Below, piece after piece: positions 35,420-43,782 of a DNA stretch of 64,000 nucleotides; position 1 is the first letter of the stretch; every line of letters starts with the position of its first letter. Below the pieces are notes generated by a model. That model was not told where the DNA came from. It did no database searches and saw only the letters and a list, made by a program, of their open reading frames with translations. A program made the translations under genes and the position numbers. The stretch is from Deinococcales bacterium (GTDB taxonomy: Bacteria; Deinococcota; Deinococci; Deinococcales; JAAFIG01): assembly GCA_013298595.1 (NCBI GenBank), contig JAAFIG010000001.1:190214-254213 (forward strand). Reading direction: 5' to 3'.

Positions 35420-36874
35420 ATGAATACTGAATTAGTTGGAACCAAAAAATATCTTACCTACGTTTTTATGTTTTTTCTAGTTTTATACCCTAATCTGTTT
35501 GTTCGACTACCTTTGTTAGTGGATTCGTGGCTTTTACCACGAATTATTTTCCTTGTTTTGCCTTTAGTATGTGCTATTTTATGTATCAAGCATCTACAAT
35601 TAAATCGCTTTTTTATTTTTTTCCTTGTGGCAAATTTTATTCTTTCTATAGTTACACTACTTAATCCAACAGAAGATTCTTTAATATATAACTTATATGG
35701 TGAAAATGGTCGTGCAGATGGTGTTATTTATCAAATACAATTACTTTTTTTTATTATTTTTGCTATTTTTGTGTTAAAAAACAGAGTTGACTTTCTATCT
35801 ATCTTTATTGTTTTATCTTTTTCTGGTTTTATTCAATCAGTATTAACAATTATTCAATACATACAAATTGAGATACCTTTGTTCAAAGCTTTTTTACCTT
35901 ACGATTTTGCAAGTGTTGTTGGTTTTATGGGGCATTCTGGTTATGTTGGTGGTTTTTTTATTCCAATCATTATTGCAAACATCTACTCTCTGACAAAAAT
36001 TAACTTTCAAAAAAACCAATATTTATATTACTTACTTGTCTTTACACTCCTCATAAATTCGCTTGGCCTAAGTGTCACTCAAAATAGATCATCTGTACTT
36101 TCTGCACTATTCCTTACTTTGGTTTATTTGATACTGAATATCAAAAATCTTAGAATTTCGATACTGACAATCATTTCTGCTGCACTTATATTTTGGGGGT
36201 CAAGCATTGTTCCTGTTGGTGCAAAAATTCCAGATAAAGAACTAGGAAACTTTAATACATTTGAGACTCGGTTGCTCATCTGGAATATTGGAATACAACT
36301 ACTACCCCAAAGTTGGGGGTTTCCATTTATTGGTGGAGGTGTTGGGGAATTTAAACGACTCATCTCGGACAAGTTACCTCCTAAAACACTTTTTTATTTT
36401 TACGAAAAAGAACTTGGCTGGAAGCCTTTTGACCAAATCAAAACCTTGAAAGTACTTAGCGACAAGACAACTGGTAAGCGTGATAAATTTTTCTTTGTAC
36501 TTTGGAAAGATAACAAAGTGAACCTACAAAACATTACCTTGGATAAGACCCACAATTTTTATTTGGATAAAATTTATTCGATTGGTGTATTTGGTGCTTG
36601 TATTTGGGCGATATTCTATCTGTTTCCAATATATTGCTTTTTGCGTTTACAGAGATTTCAACGCACACTTGAATTAAGTAGCATTATGATTTGTCTTCTT
36701 GGTATTCAAATATATTATCTTTTATGGTTTCCGATGCCACAAGTTGAACCTATCCATGTTGTTATCGCACTTATGGCTTGGGTTGGTATTGAACGTGCTC
36801 GAGCTATCCCCAACCCTGCCCTTCAAGGTTTTAACTCGAGTACTACCCCACTTCCCCAGTCACTCGAGGCTTGA
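35420..36874 (+). CDS. O-antigen ligase/polymerase-family membrane protein, candidate pilin O-oligosaccharyltransferase
   Basis: 484 residues with about 11 membrane segments. The large loop at about 270-400 (ETRLLIWNIGIQLLPQSWGFPFIGGGVGEFKRLI, and DKTHNFYLDKIYSIGVFGACIWAIFYLFP, where Arg and His positions match) has the Wzy_C layout shared by WaaL ligases, Wzy polymerases and PglL/TfpO pilin glycosylases. Position right after two pilins suggests pilin glycosylation; position near a Wzx operon allows Wzy. The ATG at 35420 has AGGAAG upstream; one at 35387 abuts a hairpin. CTCGAG is absent until the last 80 bp. The end overlaps the convergent acylase gene by 52 bp. Confidence 0.82.
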   Translation: MNTELVGTKKYLTYVFMFFLVLYPNLFVRLPLLVDSWLLPRIIFLVLPLVCAILCIKHLQLNRFFIFFLVANFILSIVTLLNPTEDSLIYNLYGENGRADGVIYQIQLLFFIIFAIFVLKNRVDFLSIFIVLSFSGFIQSVLTIIQYIQIEIPLFKAFLPYDFASVVGFMGHSGYVGGFFIPIIIANIYSLTKINFQKNQYLYYLLVFTLLINSLGLSVTQNRSSVLSALFLTLVYLILNIKNLRISILTIISAALIFWGSSIVPVGAKIPDKELGNFNTFETRLLIWNIGIQLLPQSWGFPFIGGGVGEFKRLISDKLPPKTLFYFYEKELGWKPFDQIKTLKVLSDKTTGKRDKFFFVLWKDNKVNLQNITLDKTHNFYLDKIYSIGVFGACIWAIFYLFPIYCFLRLQRFQRTLELSSIMICLLGIQIYYLLWFPMPQVEPIHVVIALMAWVGIERARAIPNPALQGFNSSTTPLPQSLEA

Positions 36875-39180
36875 CTCATCGGTATATCCTGCCCATCGCG
36901 CCAAAGTGGTAATAAATTATTGTAGTTCCTCGAGAATGGGTCGCCGCTTTGTCCCATTGGGTGTATATAACGGCTACTATTCAGGCTCGAGAAGTCTATG
37001 ATACTGCGAAAACTTGGTCCTGAGCGTTGGCGGAAGGTGTCTTGGTTGTATCCGCCAACATTAACAGTTTGTAGACTGCCGTTGGTGGCTATACTGCGGT
37101 TGACGAAAAAGCCAATGGTTGGGTTGCTGCCAATCAGAGCATTAAATTGGGCAATGTGTTGTTTGCGCCATGTCCAGTTACCAACATTACTACCAAGTTG
37201 TTGCTCGAGAGCTGTGGCTCCATTCTCGAGAGCGTTTTGCATGATGGTGTTACATATCTCGAGGTTGGGGGTGTTTTTGTTGTCACAGTATGGGCTGCCT
37301 TTGGTGAAAGCTGGGATGATAAAGGTTGGTTCGTTCCAGTAGGGTTGCTCGAGTTCGTCGGTTAAGACTTTCGTCAGTTCGCGGTAGTAATAGGCAAAAG
37401 CGGTTGCGCCTGTGCTCTCGAGGTTAGCTTTGAAATCCCAGTTACGGATTGCATTTTGTAAGCGTTGAGTAGCTTCGGATTGTGGTTTTAAGGCTAGTAA
37501 ACTGGGTACCAGTTCTCGAGCCACAACGGAGTATGTGTCCGCTTGGGCAGCTCGCATGGTGGCAATGGTGTGCTGGTTATTCTCAAGGATGAGTTCGCGG
37601 ATTCTTTGGGCACGGTAACCTTCGTTATAAGTGCTAAATTCGGGTATTGTGGCTGTAAATGGCAAGGTGCGGTTATTGGCTGTAACAATAAATCCTTCTC
37701 GAGGATTGAGCACATTGGGTAGGTCTGCAAAGTTGTAATAACCTGTCCAGTTGTGTCCTTTGCTGGCTTCGGCTGGGAAGTTACTATCCCAATTACGGGT
37801 AGGTATTTTTCCTGGGGCATAGTAGCCAATGTTGCCAGCGGTATCAGCGTAGACAAAGTTTTGTTGTGGTGTGACATAGCGGCGCAAAGCAGTTTTAAAT
37901 TCATCCCAATTTTTTGCGTAATTAAAACCCAAAAAAGCATCGAGTGTTGTGTCGTTTGGCTCGAGCGCAACAAAACGCAACGCAAATGCTTGATTGTTTG
38001 GCAGTTCTGTTTTGACTAAACCTAAATCGGAGATAATTGGTCCGTATTCACTGCTGCGAATGTTGAATTTTTCTTCTTTACCTGCAACTTTTATGATTTC
38101 TTCTCGAGTCTGGAGTTGAACATTACCATTAGGGGTTTTGTAAGCACCATTTTCGATCTCGAGTAAAAAGAGGTCTTGGGTGTCTGGAGCAGTGTTGGTT
38201 GCTCCCCAAGCAATGTGTTCGTTGCGTCCTAGGACTACGCCTGGCACACCAGGTAAAGATGCGCCAATGACCGAGAGTTCGTTGCCTTTGAGGTCGGCTA
38301 AGTACCAGAGGCTAGGGGCTTGGAAGCTGAGATGTGGGTCGTTGGCAAGCAGTGGTTTACCTGATGCGGTTCTCGAGCCACTAATCACCCAGTTATTGCT
38401 GCCTAAACCTTTTTGGAAACCTATGCCAAGTTCTTCGTATAAACCCTTAGCAATTTTTTGTACGTGCTGCATCGCATTTTCAAGCGTTACTGAGAGCTGC
38501 ATTGATTGTTTAGGGGTTCCCTCGAGGTTTGGTAATGTTATTTTTCCTTTGTAATCTTCTAAACGCACAATAGTTGGGTAAGGTTTGGCATACTCGGGTT
38601 TTAAGGCGTTATAACCTGCCACACCCAGTTTTTTGACCAACATCAGATTCTCGAGTTCGTCACCCCAATTGCCACTGAGGTCAAATGCCAGCATTTTTGC
38701 CCAAACAAGGCTATCTGTTGGTTTCCACGGTTCGGGTTTAACCCCAAGTAAACCAAATTCGATTGGGTAATTGCCTTGGGTGATAAAGGCATTCACACCA
38801 GCTGCGTATGCCTCGAGGGTGGCTTTGCTGCGTGGCTCGAGGGCTGGGTAGGCTGTTTCGGCAGCTTTGTAGAAACCCCAAGTGCGTAAGAATTTATCTT
38901 GTTCAAGGGCTGAACTACCAAGAATTTCAGATAATCGTCCTGCTCCTATGCGACGGTTTAGTTCCATTTGCCATAAACGGTCTTGGGCATGAATAAACCC
39001 TTGGGCGTAAAAAGCGTCTAAATCTGTTTTGGCTCGGATGTGCGGCACACCCCATTGATCTTTTGTAATGCTGACACTCGAGGTTAATCCTTGTAGCCCT
39101 TGTGGGTTCAGCGCAGCAGGACTACAGGCAATAAAAGCAGCAATACCAAGCAGTGCTGCACTGAGAATACGCTTTTTCAT
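36823..39180 (-). CDS. Penicillin acylase-family amidohydrolase, lipoprotein
   Basis: 785-residue Ntn-hydrolase precursor. A lipobox (FIAC, Cys19) anchors it. The alpha part starts VSITKDQWGVPHIRAKTDLDAFYAQGFIHAQDRLWQME. Autocleavage should occur before Ser261 in KGLGSNNWVISGSRTASGKPLLANDPHL, making Ser261 the N-terminal nucleophile of the beta chain; the oxyanion Asn lies in SPRQNF-like VTPQQNFVYAD. Members cleave amides such as penicillins, N-acyl-homoserine lactones or cyclic lipopeptides. Leaderless: TATAAT is 8 nt before the ATG. Its last 52 bp also encode the end of the convergent membrane protein. Confidence 0.93.
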   Translation of the reverse strand: MKKRILSAALLGIAAFIACSPAALNPQGLQGLTSSVSITKDQWGVPHIRAKTDLDAFYAQGFIHAQDRLWQMELNRRIGAGRLSEILGSSALEQDKFLRTWGFYKAAETAYPALEPRSKATLEAYAAGVNAFITQGNYPIEFGLLGVKPEPWKPTDSLVWAKMLAFDLSGNWGDELENLMLVKKLGVAGYNALKPEYAKPYPTIVRLEDYKGKITLPNLEGTPKQSMQLSVTLENAMQHVQKIAKGLYEELGIGFQKGLGSNNWVISGSRTASGKPLLANDPHLSFQAPSLWYLADLKGNELSVIGASLPGVPGVVLGRNEHIAWGATNTAPDTQDLFLLEIENGAYKTPNGNVQLQTREEIIKVAGKEEKFNIRSSEYGPIISDLGLVKTELPNNQAFALRFVALEPNDTTLDAFLGFNYAKNWDEFKTALRRYVTPQQNFVYADTAGNIGYYAPGKIPTRNWDSNFPAEASKGHNWTGYYNFADLPNVLNPREGFIVTANNRTLPFTATIPEFSTYNEGYRAQRIRELILENNQHTIATMRAAQADTYSVVARELVPSLLALKPQSEATQRLQNAIRNWDFKANLESTGATAFAYYYRELTKVLTDELEQPYWNEPTFIIPAFTKGSPYCDNKNTPNLEICNTIMQNALENGATALEQQLGSNVGNWTWRKQHIAQFNALIGSNPTIGFFVNRSIATNGSLQTVNVGGYNQDTFRQRSGPSFRSIIDFSSLNSSRYIHPMGQSGDPFSRNYNNLLPLWRDGQDIPMSQASSDWGSGVVLELKP

Positions 39181-39188
39181 TTGCAGAC

Positions 39189-39194
39189 ATTATA
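39189..39194 (-). promoter_or_regulatory. -10 element of the acylase gene (leaderless)
   Basis: A consensus TATAAT on the minus strand, 8 nt before the ATG at 39180, overlapping the stop codon of the upstream lipoprotein gene. The acylase can therefore be expressed apart from the upstream genes. Confidence 0.5.
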
Positions 39195-40398
39195 GCGCAG
39201 TGCAAGTTGTGGCAGTGCAGTTAAAACCTGTGCTTTGGCTAAACATATTGACTGTTCCCAAATCGGTGTTCAGGTCTACACCAAGCACATTAAAGCCCAG
39301 TGCAAGGCTACCTTGGGCGCTGCTACCAAAAAAGAGTTTAGCCAGTGGTGTACCACTCGAGTTAAGCACTAAACTGATTTTACTTTCGGCTGTGAGGTCT
39401 GGTCCTGCGACACCATAAAATTTCACACCCATGACAAGTTTGGCGTAGACACCAGCACTTCCTGTGATTTGATTGGTATAAGCAATGGTTGGATTGAACG
39501 TGATACTTGGGGCAACGGGGGCTTTTTGCCATTTAGTGACATCTTTTGCCACGTACTTTAAGCCGTACCCCATATTCAGTGTGGGATTGGCTTTAGCTGT
39601 GACATTAACATCGCCAGTGACATTCAGGTTATAGCCAACTAATAAACGTGGCGTGACAACAACCACGACGGGTACAACTCCAATAAAGAAAGCCCGTTTA
39701 AATTCAAATTTAGCAACCTCGAGTTCTTGGGTTTTATCAGCAGCTAAAGTTGCTTGGATTTTTCCTTCAAGGTTGACACCTAGTGAACCAGTTAATCCAA
39801 TTTCAAAAACATCCACTTTACCACCAGCGAATTTCAAACGGAATTTAGGTTGTAATTTTGATTCCAACGAACCATTTAAAGCAATTGAAACACCCGGTAT
39901 TGGGTTAAATGTTTTGTTTGCAATTTGCAATGTACCTGTTGTGGCTTGTAAAGTCACACCACTTTGTAATTGCATACTGCTGGCTTCAGCAAAGTTTAAA
40001 TCGCCATAATCTGCGCTGACATCACCTGCACTAATCACATCCTCGAGTGGCACAGTTTCCGTTTCGATGTAAACCTTATTAAAATCTTGTGGTCGGACAA
40101 CAGCGCCTGCTGTTGCTACGCCAACACTTTTAACTTTTCTGAGTAAACCATCGTTGCAATTACTGGCAACCAAACTACCTGCTACTAAATCTGTTTTATC
40201 AGCAAGGATACGGGTGCTCTCGACTGCATCAATATCAGCAGGAGCTAATGGTTTAAATTTGCTCGAGACAACCACTGGCTCCGCAGCGGTTGTAACTCGT
40301 ACTGGGGCTTCGGCACAAAAACCTTGTGGGGGTGTCACTTGCTGACAAGCCAGTGTACCTAAGGCTAGGGCTGTACCTAGAAGAATATATCGTTTCAT
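39190..40398 (-). CDS. Lipoprotein of unknown function, beta-rich
   Basis: 402 residues with a lipobox (LACQ) after MKRYILLGTALALGT. No family recognised. The mature part is made of repeated amphipathic strands (LQATTGTLQIANKTFNPIPGVSIALNGSLESKLQPKFRLKFAGGKVDVFEIGLTGSLGVNLEGKI). An unusual hydrophobic run VGVVPVVVVVTPRLLVGY is near the middle. Six Cys may make disulfides, two near the N-terminus and two at the C-terminus. It overlaps the preceding DUF4384-like gene (ATGA) and lies 9 nt upstream of the acylase. Confidence 0.72.
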   Translation of the reverse strand: MKRYILLGTALALGTLACQQVTPPQGFCAEAPVRVTTAAEPVVVSSKFKPLAPADIDAVESTRILADKTDLVAGSLVASNCNDGLLRKVKSVGVATAGAVVRPQDFNKVYIETETVPLEDVISAGDVSADYGDLNFAEASSMQLQSGVTLQATTGTLQIANKTFNPIPGVSIALNGSLESKLQPKFRLKFAGGKVDVFEIGLTGSLGVNLEGKIQATLAADKTQELEVAKFEFKRAFFIGVVPVVVVVTPRLLVGYNLNVTGDVNVTAKANPTLNMGYGLKYVAKDVTKWQKAPVAPSITFNPTIAYTNQITGSAGVYAKLVMGVKFYGVAGPDLTAESKISLVLNSSGTPLAKLFFGSSAQGSLALGFNVLGVDLNTDLGTVNMFSQSTGFNCTATTCTAL

Positions 40399-40886
40399 TC
40401 TGTCACCTCGAGTTGAGTTTCGGCGGTATCGAAGGTTTGACTGTTGCTATTTTGTAAGGTTTTTTGGATCAGGTTTTGCAATTCGCCATTACCAAAAGTA
40501 CCTTTAAAAGAACCTTTGAGTGGTACATCAGAAGCGATTAGAATAGCCCTAGTGATACCCAAGGGTTTACTGACCACATAGGCTGCAACTGCCGTTCCCA
40601 CGCGATCATCGGCTCGAGGTAAGACACGTGAGCCTGTTGACATCAGGATATTGGTTTCGGCTGAAACAGTGTTCCCTGTAGGACCAAATGATAACAAGGT
40701 AATATAAGCTGCTCGAGAAAGCTTGAAACTAAATTTGAGTTGCTCACCAACTTTGTATTTGCCACTGTCGCCTTTATCGGTATTAAAATCGGTAATAATA
40801 TTGGCATTTGCTACAGCCGCACGGTCTAGTCGGGCTGGAGCACAAGCAGCGAGAGCCAACAAAACAATAATCAAGAAAAAACGCAT
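40395..40886 (-). CDS. Lipoprotein with a DUF4384-like domain
   Basis: 163 residues: signal MRFFLIIVLLALAACAP with lipobox AAC, then TDKGDSGKYKVGEQLKFSFKLSRAAYITLLSFGPTGNTV, which is the pattern of DUF4384 (a small envelope domain in which 'gekl.f.i...gYl.ll..' recurs). The C-terminal third is probably helical. First gene of a three-gene unit with the larger lipoprotein and the acylase. TAGACT is 7 nt before the ATG, so leaderless. Confidence 0.75.
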   Translation of the reverse strand: MRFFLIIVLLALAACAPARLDRAAVANANIITDFNTDKGDSGKYKVGEQLKFSFKLSRAAYITLLSFGPTGNTVSAETNILMSTGSRVLPRADDRVGTAVAAYVVSKPLGITRAILIASDVPLKGSFKGTFGNGELQNLIQKTLQNSNSQTFDTAETQLEVTE

Positions 40887-40893
40887 AGCATAA

Positions 40894-40899
40894 AGTCTA
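40894..40899 (-). promoter_or_regulatory. -10 element of the lipoprotein-acylase unit (leaderless)
   Basis: TAGACT on the minus strand, exactly 7 nt from the ATG at 40886. Confidence 0.55.
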
Positions 40900-40949
40900 C
40901 CGCTTATTCTGAGAATTACTGTGTAAAATGATGAATTTTGCGTCTGAGA

Positions 40950-41660
40950 TTACTCATCTGTTTCGCGTAAACCGTAAATCACAGCTTCTAAGGCGTGTGG
41001 TTTTAATAAGGAAATAATGCCTGGTCGGGTTTTGATGATGCCGTCTTTCTCGAGGTCTTTAAGGACTCGAGTGATGGTTTCGCGGCTGTTACCAGTGCGA
41101 TTTGCTAGATCTTGATGGGTGAACTCGAGGGTTGGTAATCCGTCTTTGCCTGTTTTGAATGCGCCACGCAAGTACATGCCTTGCATAGCATAAGCCACAC
41201 AGGATTGCGTGCTGGAGAAAGAAAGCATTTCGACTTCACGGTTCATATCGCCTAAGCGTTTGGCTAAAATTCTGGCTAAATTCCAGAGCACATGTGGGTG
41301 TCGGTCAAGAATCCCTTTGAGTTCATCTCGATAAATCACTAAGGTTGTGACATTATCTAAACAATACGCTGTGGCACTGCGGTTAACGCTCGAGATTAAT
41401 GCCATTTCTCCCAGAATTTCTGGCGGGGCAAGAATCGTAAAAATACGTTCGCGCCCTTCAAGGTTAGCTCGAGAAACTTTGACTCGACCTTCAACAATTA
41501 AATACACAGCTTCGCCGAGGTCGTCTTCTCGGAAAATCTCGGATTCAATCGGGAATGTTCGGAGGCTGGCAGCTTCCAATGCCATTTTAATGGCAGGCTC
41601 TGGCGCACCAACAAATAAGGATGAACGCTCTAAGGCGTGGCGCACGTAATCTTTTACCAC
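40950..41660 (-). CDS. Crp/Fnr-family transcriptional regulator
   Basis: 236 residues. The cyclic-nucleotide-binding beta-roll shows EDDLGEAVYLIVEGRVKVSR, PPEILGEMALISSVNRSATAYCLDNVTTLVIYRDEL; the RSA region suits cAMP binding (GEMAL...RSATA). The dimer helix precedes a winged helix with TRTGNSRETITRVLKDLEKDGII. No Fe-S Cys cluster, so CRP-like rather than FNR-like. It starts at a GTG with TAAACT 7 nt upstream (leaderless). Divergent from the LolD-like gene, which it might control; other targets unknown. Confidence 0.92.
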   Translation of the reverse strand: MVKDYVRHALERSSLFVGAPEPAIKMALEAASLRTFPIESEIFREDDLGEAVYLIVEGRVKVSRANLEGRERIFTILAPPEILGEMALISSVNRSATAYCLDNVTTLVIYRDELKGILDRHPHVLWNLARILAKRLGDMNREVEMLSFSSTQSCVAYAMQGMYLRGAFKTGKDGLPTLEFTHQDLANRTGNSRETITRVLKDLEKDGIIKTRPGIISLLKPHALEAVIYGLRETDE

Positions 41661-41667
41661 GTTTTAC

Positions 41668-41673
41668 AGTTTA
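41668..41673 (-). promoter_or_regulatory. -10 element of the Crp/Fnr gene (leaderless)
   Basis: TAAACT on the minus strand with 7 nt to the GTG at 41660. Confidence 0.55.
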
Positions 41674-41746
41674 TCACTTATGGTAGGCTTTTTGTTGAAA
41701 TGGCTTTTGAATTTGCTCCCAGACAGTATTTTACGTGGGTTACATC

Positions 41747-42427
41747 ATGAGTTTTGCCCTTGAGGTACGCGATTTACGCCACAGTTTCCCCAGTGCTGGT
41801 GAGGTGCTCCGAGGGGTCAGTTTTGCCCTCGAGCCTGGTTGTGTGCTGGCAGTACTTGGTCCGAGTGGCAGTGGGAAAAGTACGTTACTGCATTTATTAG
41901 GTGGTTTAGAAACCCCAAAGACAGGCGAAATTCTCTGGGCAAATAAAAGCTTACATGGGGCAAAACAAGATGCTTTATCGGCAAGGCGTGCCAAAGAAGT
42001 TGGCTTTATTTTCCAGCACCATTATTTACTCGAGGATTTAACAGTTCAAGAAAATGTCACATTACCAAGTATGATTTGCCAAAACCCTAACCCAACTCGA
42101 GCCACAATGCTTTTAGAACGCGTTGGACTTCAAGACCGCATTGGTGCTTACCCTCGAACCTTGTCGGGTGGCGAACGGCAACGCTGTGCCTTAGCTCGAG
42201 CTTTGGTGACCAAACCCAGTTTGTTACTAGCTGATGAACCCACAGGTAGTTTAGACCGAGCCAATGCCGAACGCGTTTTTGCCTTATTAGTCGAATTAGC
42301 TCATCTCGAGCAAGCTGCTGTGGTCGTGGTTACCCATGATGAATCGCTTGCCAGTAAAGCAGACCGAATCATTCGACTCGAGGACGGTGAAGTTCAACAA
42401 ATCGAGGATACAAAAGTTCAGGGTTAA
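41747..42427 (+). CDS. ABC transporter ATP-binding protein, LolD/MacB type
   Basis: 226 residues. Walker A is GPSGSGKST, Q-loop in VGFIFQHHYLLEDLTVQENV, signature LSGGERQR, Walker B LLLADEPTGSLD and switch His in VVTHDES. The length and HHYLLEDLTVQENV fit the LolD/MacB class that works with FtsX-like permeases in lipoprotein release or efflux. No permease gene is adjacent, so its partner is elsewhere. The ATG at 41747 suits the family; a GTG at 41735 is possible. A strong terminator overlaps its stop codon. Confidence 0.88.
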   Translation: MSFALEVRDLRHSFPSAGEVLRGVSFALEPGCVLAVLGPSGSGKSTLLHLLGGLETPKTGEILWANKSLHGAKQDALSARRAKEVGFIFQHHYLLEDLTVQENVTLPSMICQNPNPTRATMLLERVGLQDRIGAYPRTLSGGERQRCALARALVTKPSLLLADEPTGSLDRANAERVFALLVELAHLEQAAVVVVTHDESLASKADRIIRLEDGEVQQIEDTKVQG

Positions 42428-42458
42428 AGCTATTTCACTTTAACCCTGAACTTTTTTT
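42412..42458. terminator. Strong bidirectional terminator
   Basis: An 18-bp perfect stem (42412-42429 with 42438-42455; core AGTTCAGGGTTAAAG) and an 8-nt loop, with A-run before and T-run after. It contains the stop codon of the ATP-binding protein and separates it from the convergent TPR gene. Confidence 0.9.
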
Positions 42459-42472
42459 ACTCTTGCCTTGTG

Positions 42473-43621
42473 TTATCTACTTCCGTTGCTATTTGGGCAT
42501 TTCAGTGCCGCTGCGGCACGTTCAGCATCTTTGTATTGTCCTGCTCCACCAGCCGCCGAAATAGATTTAGCATAAGCATTACACGCTTCTGGTTTTAAGC
42601 CAAGGGCTTCATTTGATTGTCCTAACCAAAACCAGTACAACGGTTCTTCGATTTTAAGAATAACTGCCACACTAAATTGAGCTTTAGCATCTTTAGCACG
42701 CCCTAATTGCATATAAGCGCGCCCTAAGAAGTAATAATTCTCGTCGTAGATCCGACCAATATCAACTTTGATGGCTTGCTCGAGAATTGGGCGTGCCAGA
42801 TTTAAGTTCTTTTGCAAAAATAACACAGCCCCGTATTGACCAACCACAAATGCGTCTTTGCAACGTTCTGCACCACATAAGTTATAAGCCTGAACCGCTT
42901 GGTCAGCGGCATTATCAAGGTCGCCTGTGGTCGCACGTACACGGTAAGCACGTGCTAAATAAGCACGAAATTGGGCATCCCGAGGCATCAGGTTAATTGC
43001 CCGTTTAAGCACTTCGATGGCTTTATCAAGTTTATTAGCAGCCACGTACAATGTCCCTAAGTTAAATAAAATAACACCTTCATTCGGGGCTAAGGTGGCA
43101 GCCCGTTCATAACTTTCGATGGCTTTGACTTGGTCGCCTCGGTCTTTATAAATCGTGCCTCGCATGTTAAAAATAGCAGCTTTAGCATCGTTGCTTGTGG
43201 CAACTCGTTCGGCATCATCAAGCACTTTTAGGGCTTCTTCAAGCAATGAAATCGAACGGCTACGGTCACTCGAGCTGCGCCATTGAAAACGGTAACCATC
43301 GGCGAGTGTTACGTAGCAACGCCAGTATTTGGCATCTACAGTAATACATTTTTTCAGATGTTCGACGGCTGCTGAGAAGAATTTTAAACGCACTTCAACC
43401 CGACCTAAACTGTGCAGTGCTTCGGTATTATTTGGCTCGAGTTCAACACAGGTACGAAAGGCAAGGTAAGCTTGATCCATTAAATTTTGCTGATAATAGA
43501 GTTTGCCAAGTGGCATATATTGCGTGCAGGAATTGGGTGGTTTAGGTTGTTGATTCTGAGCTGAAGCAACGGAGGCGAAAGCGCTAAACAGCGCCAGAAG
43601 TAAAATCGGAAAGCATCGCAA
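42473..43621 (-). CDS. Secreted TPR-repeat protein
   Basis: 382 residues. Start GTG at 43621, with AAGGAG 5 nt upstream, then a signal peptide (LRCFPILLLALFSAFASVASAQ). Tetratricopeptide repeats fill the rest, for example PLGKLYYQQNLMDQAYLAFRTCVELEPNN, ALHSLGRVEVRLKFFSAAVEHLKKCI and LFNLGTLYVAANKLDKAIEVLKRAINLMP. Several Cys pairs (AYNLCGAERCKDAF) suit an oxidising envelope. TPR proteins are scaffolds; the partner is unknown. It follows the CRTAC1-like gene on the same strand after 161 nt. Confidence 0.87.
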   Translation of the reverse strand: MRCFPILLLALFSAFASVASAQNQQPKPPNSCTQYMPLGKLYYQQNLMDQAYLAFRTCVELEPNNTEALHSLGRVEVRLKFFSAAVEHLKKCITVDAKYWRCYVTLADGYRFQWRSSSDRSRSISLLEEALKVLDDAERVATSNDAKAAIFNMRGTIYKDRGDQVKAIESYERAATLAPNEGVILFNLGTLYVAANKLDKAIEVLKRAINLMPRDAQFRAYLARAYRVRATTGDLDNAADQAVQAYNLCGAERCKDAFVVGQYGAVLFLQKNLNLARPILEQAIKVDIGRIYDENYYFLGRAYMQLGRAKDAKAQFSVAVILKIEEPLYWFWLGQSNEALGLKPEACNAYAKSISAAGGAGQYKDAERAAAALKCPNSNGSR

Positions 43622-43782
43622 CACAAGTTCTCCTTGAATAAAACTCGAAGATATTTTCGAGGTTTGCCCAATAATCTGGGCTTGAACTCGCCAAATCAAT
43701 ATGGCATGGTATCGGGCAGAAGTTTACGCAGATGAATTGGGCAACGGGTGAATGCGATGTGAGAAGCGTGGGTCAGGCGAAT

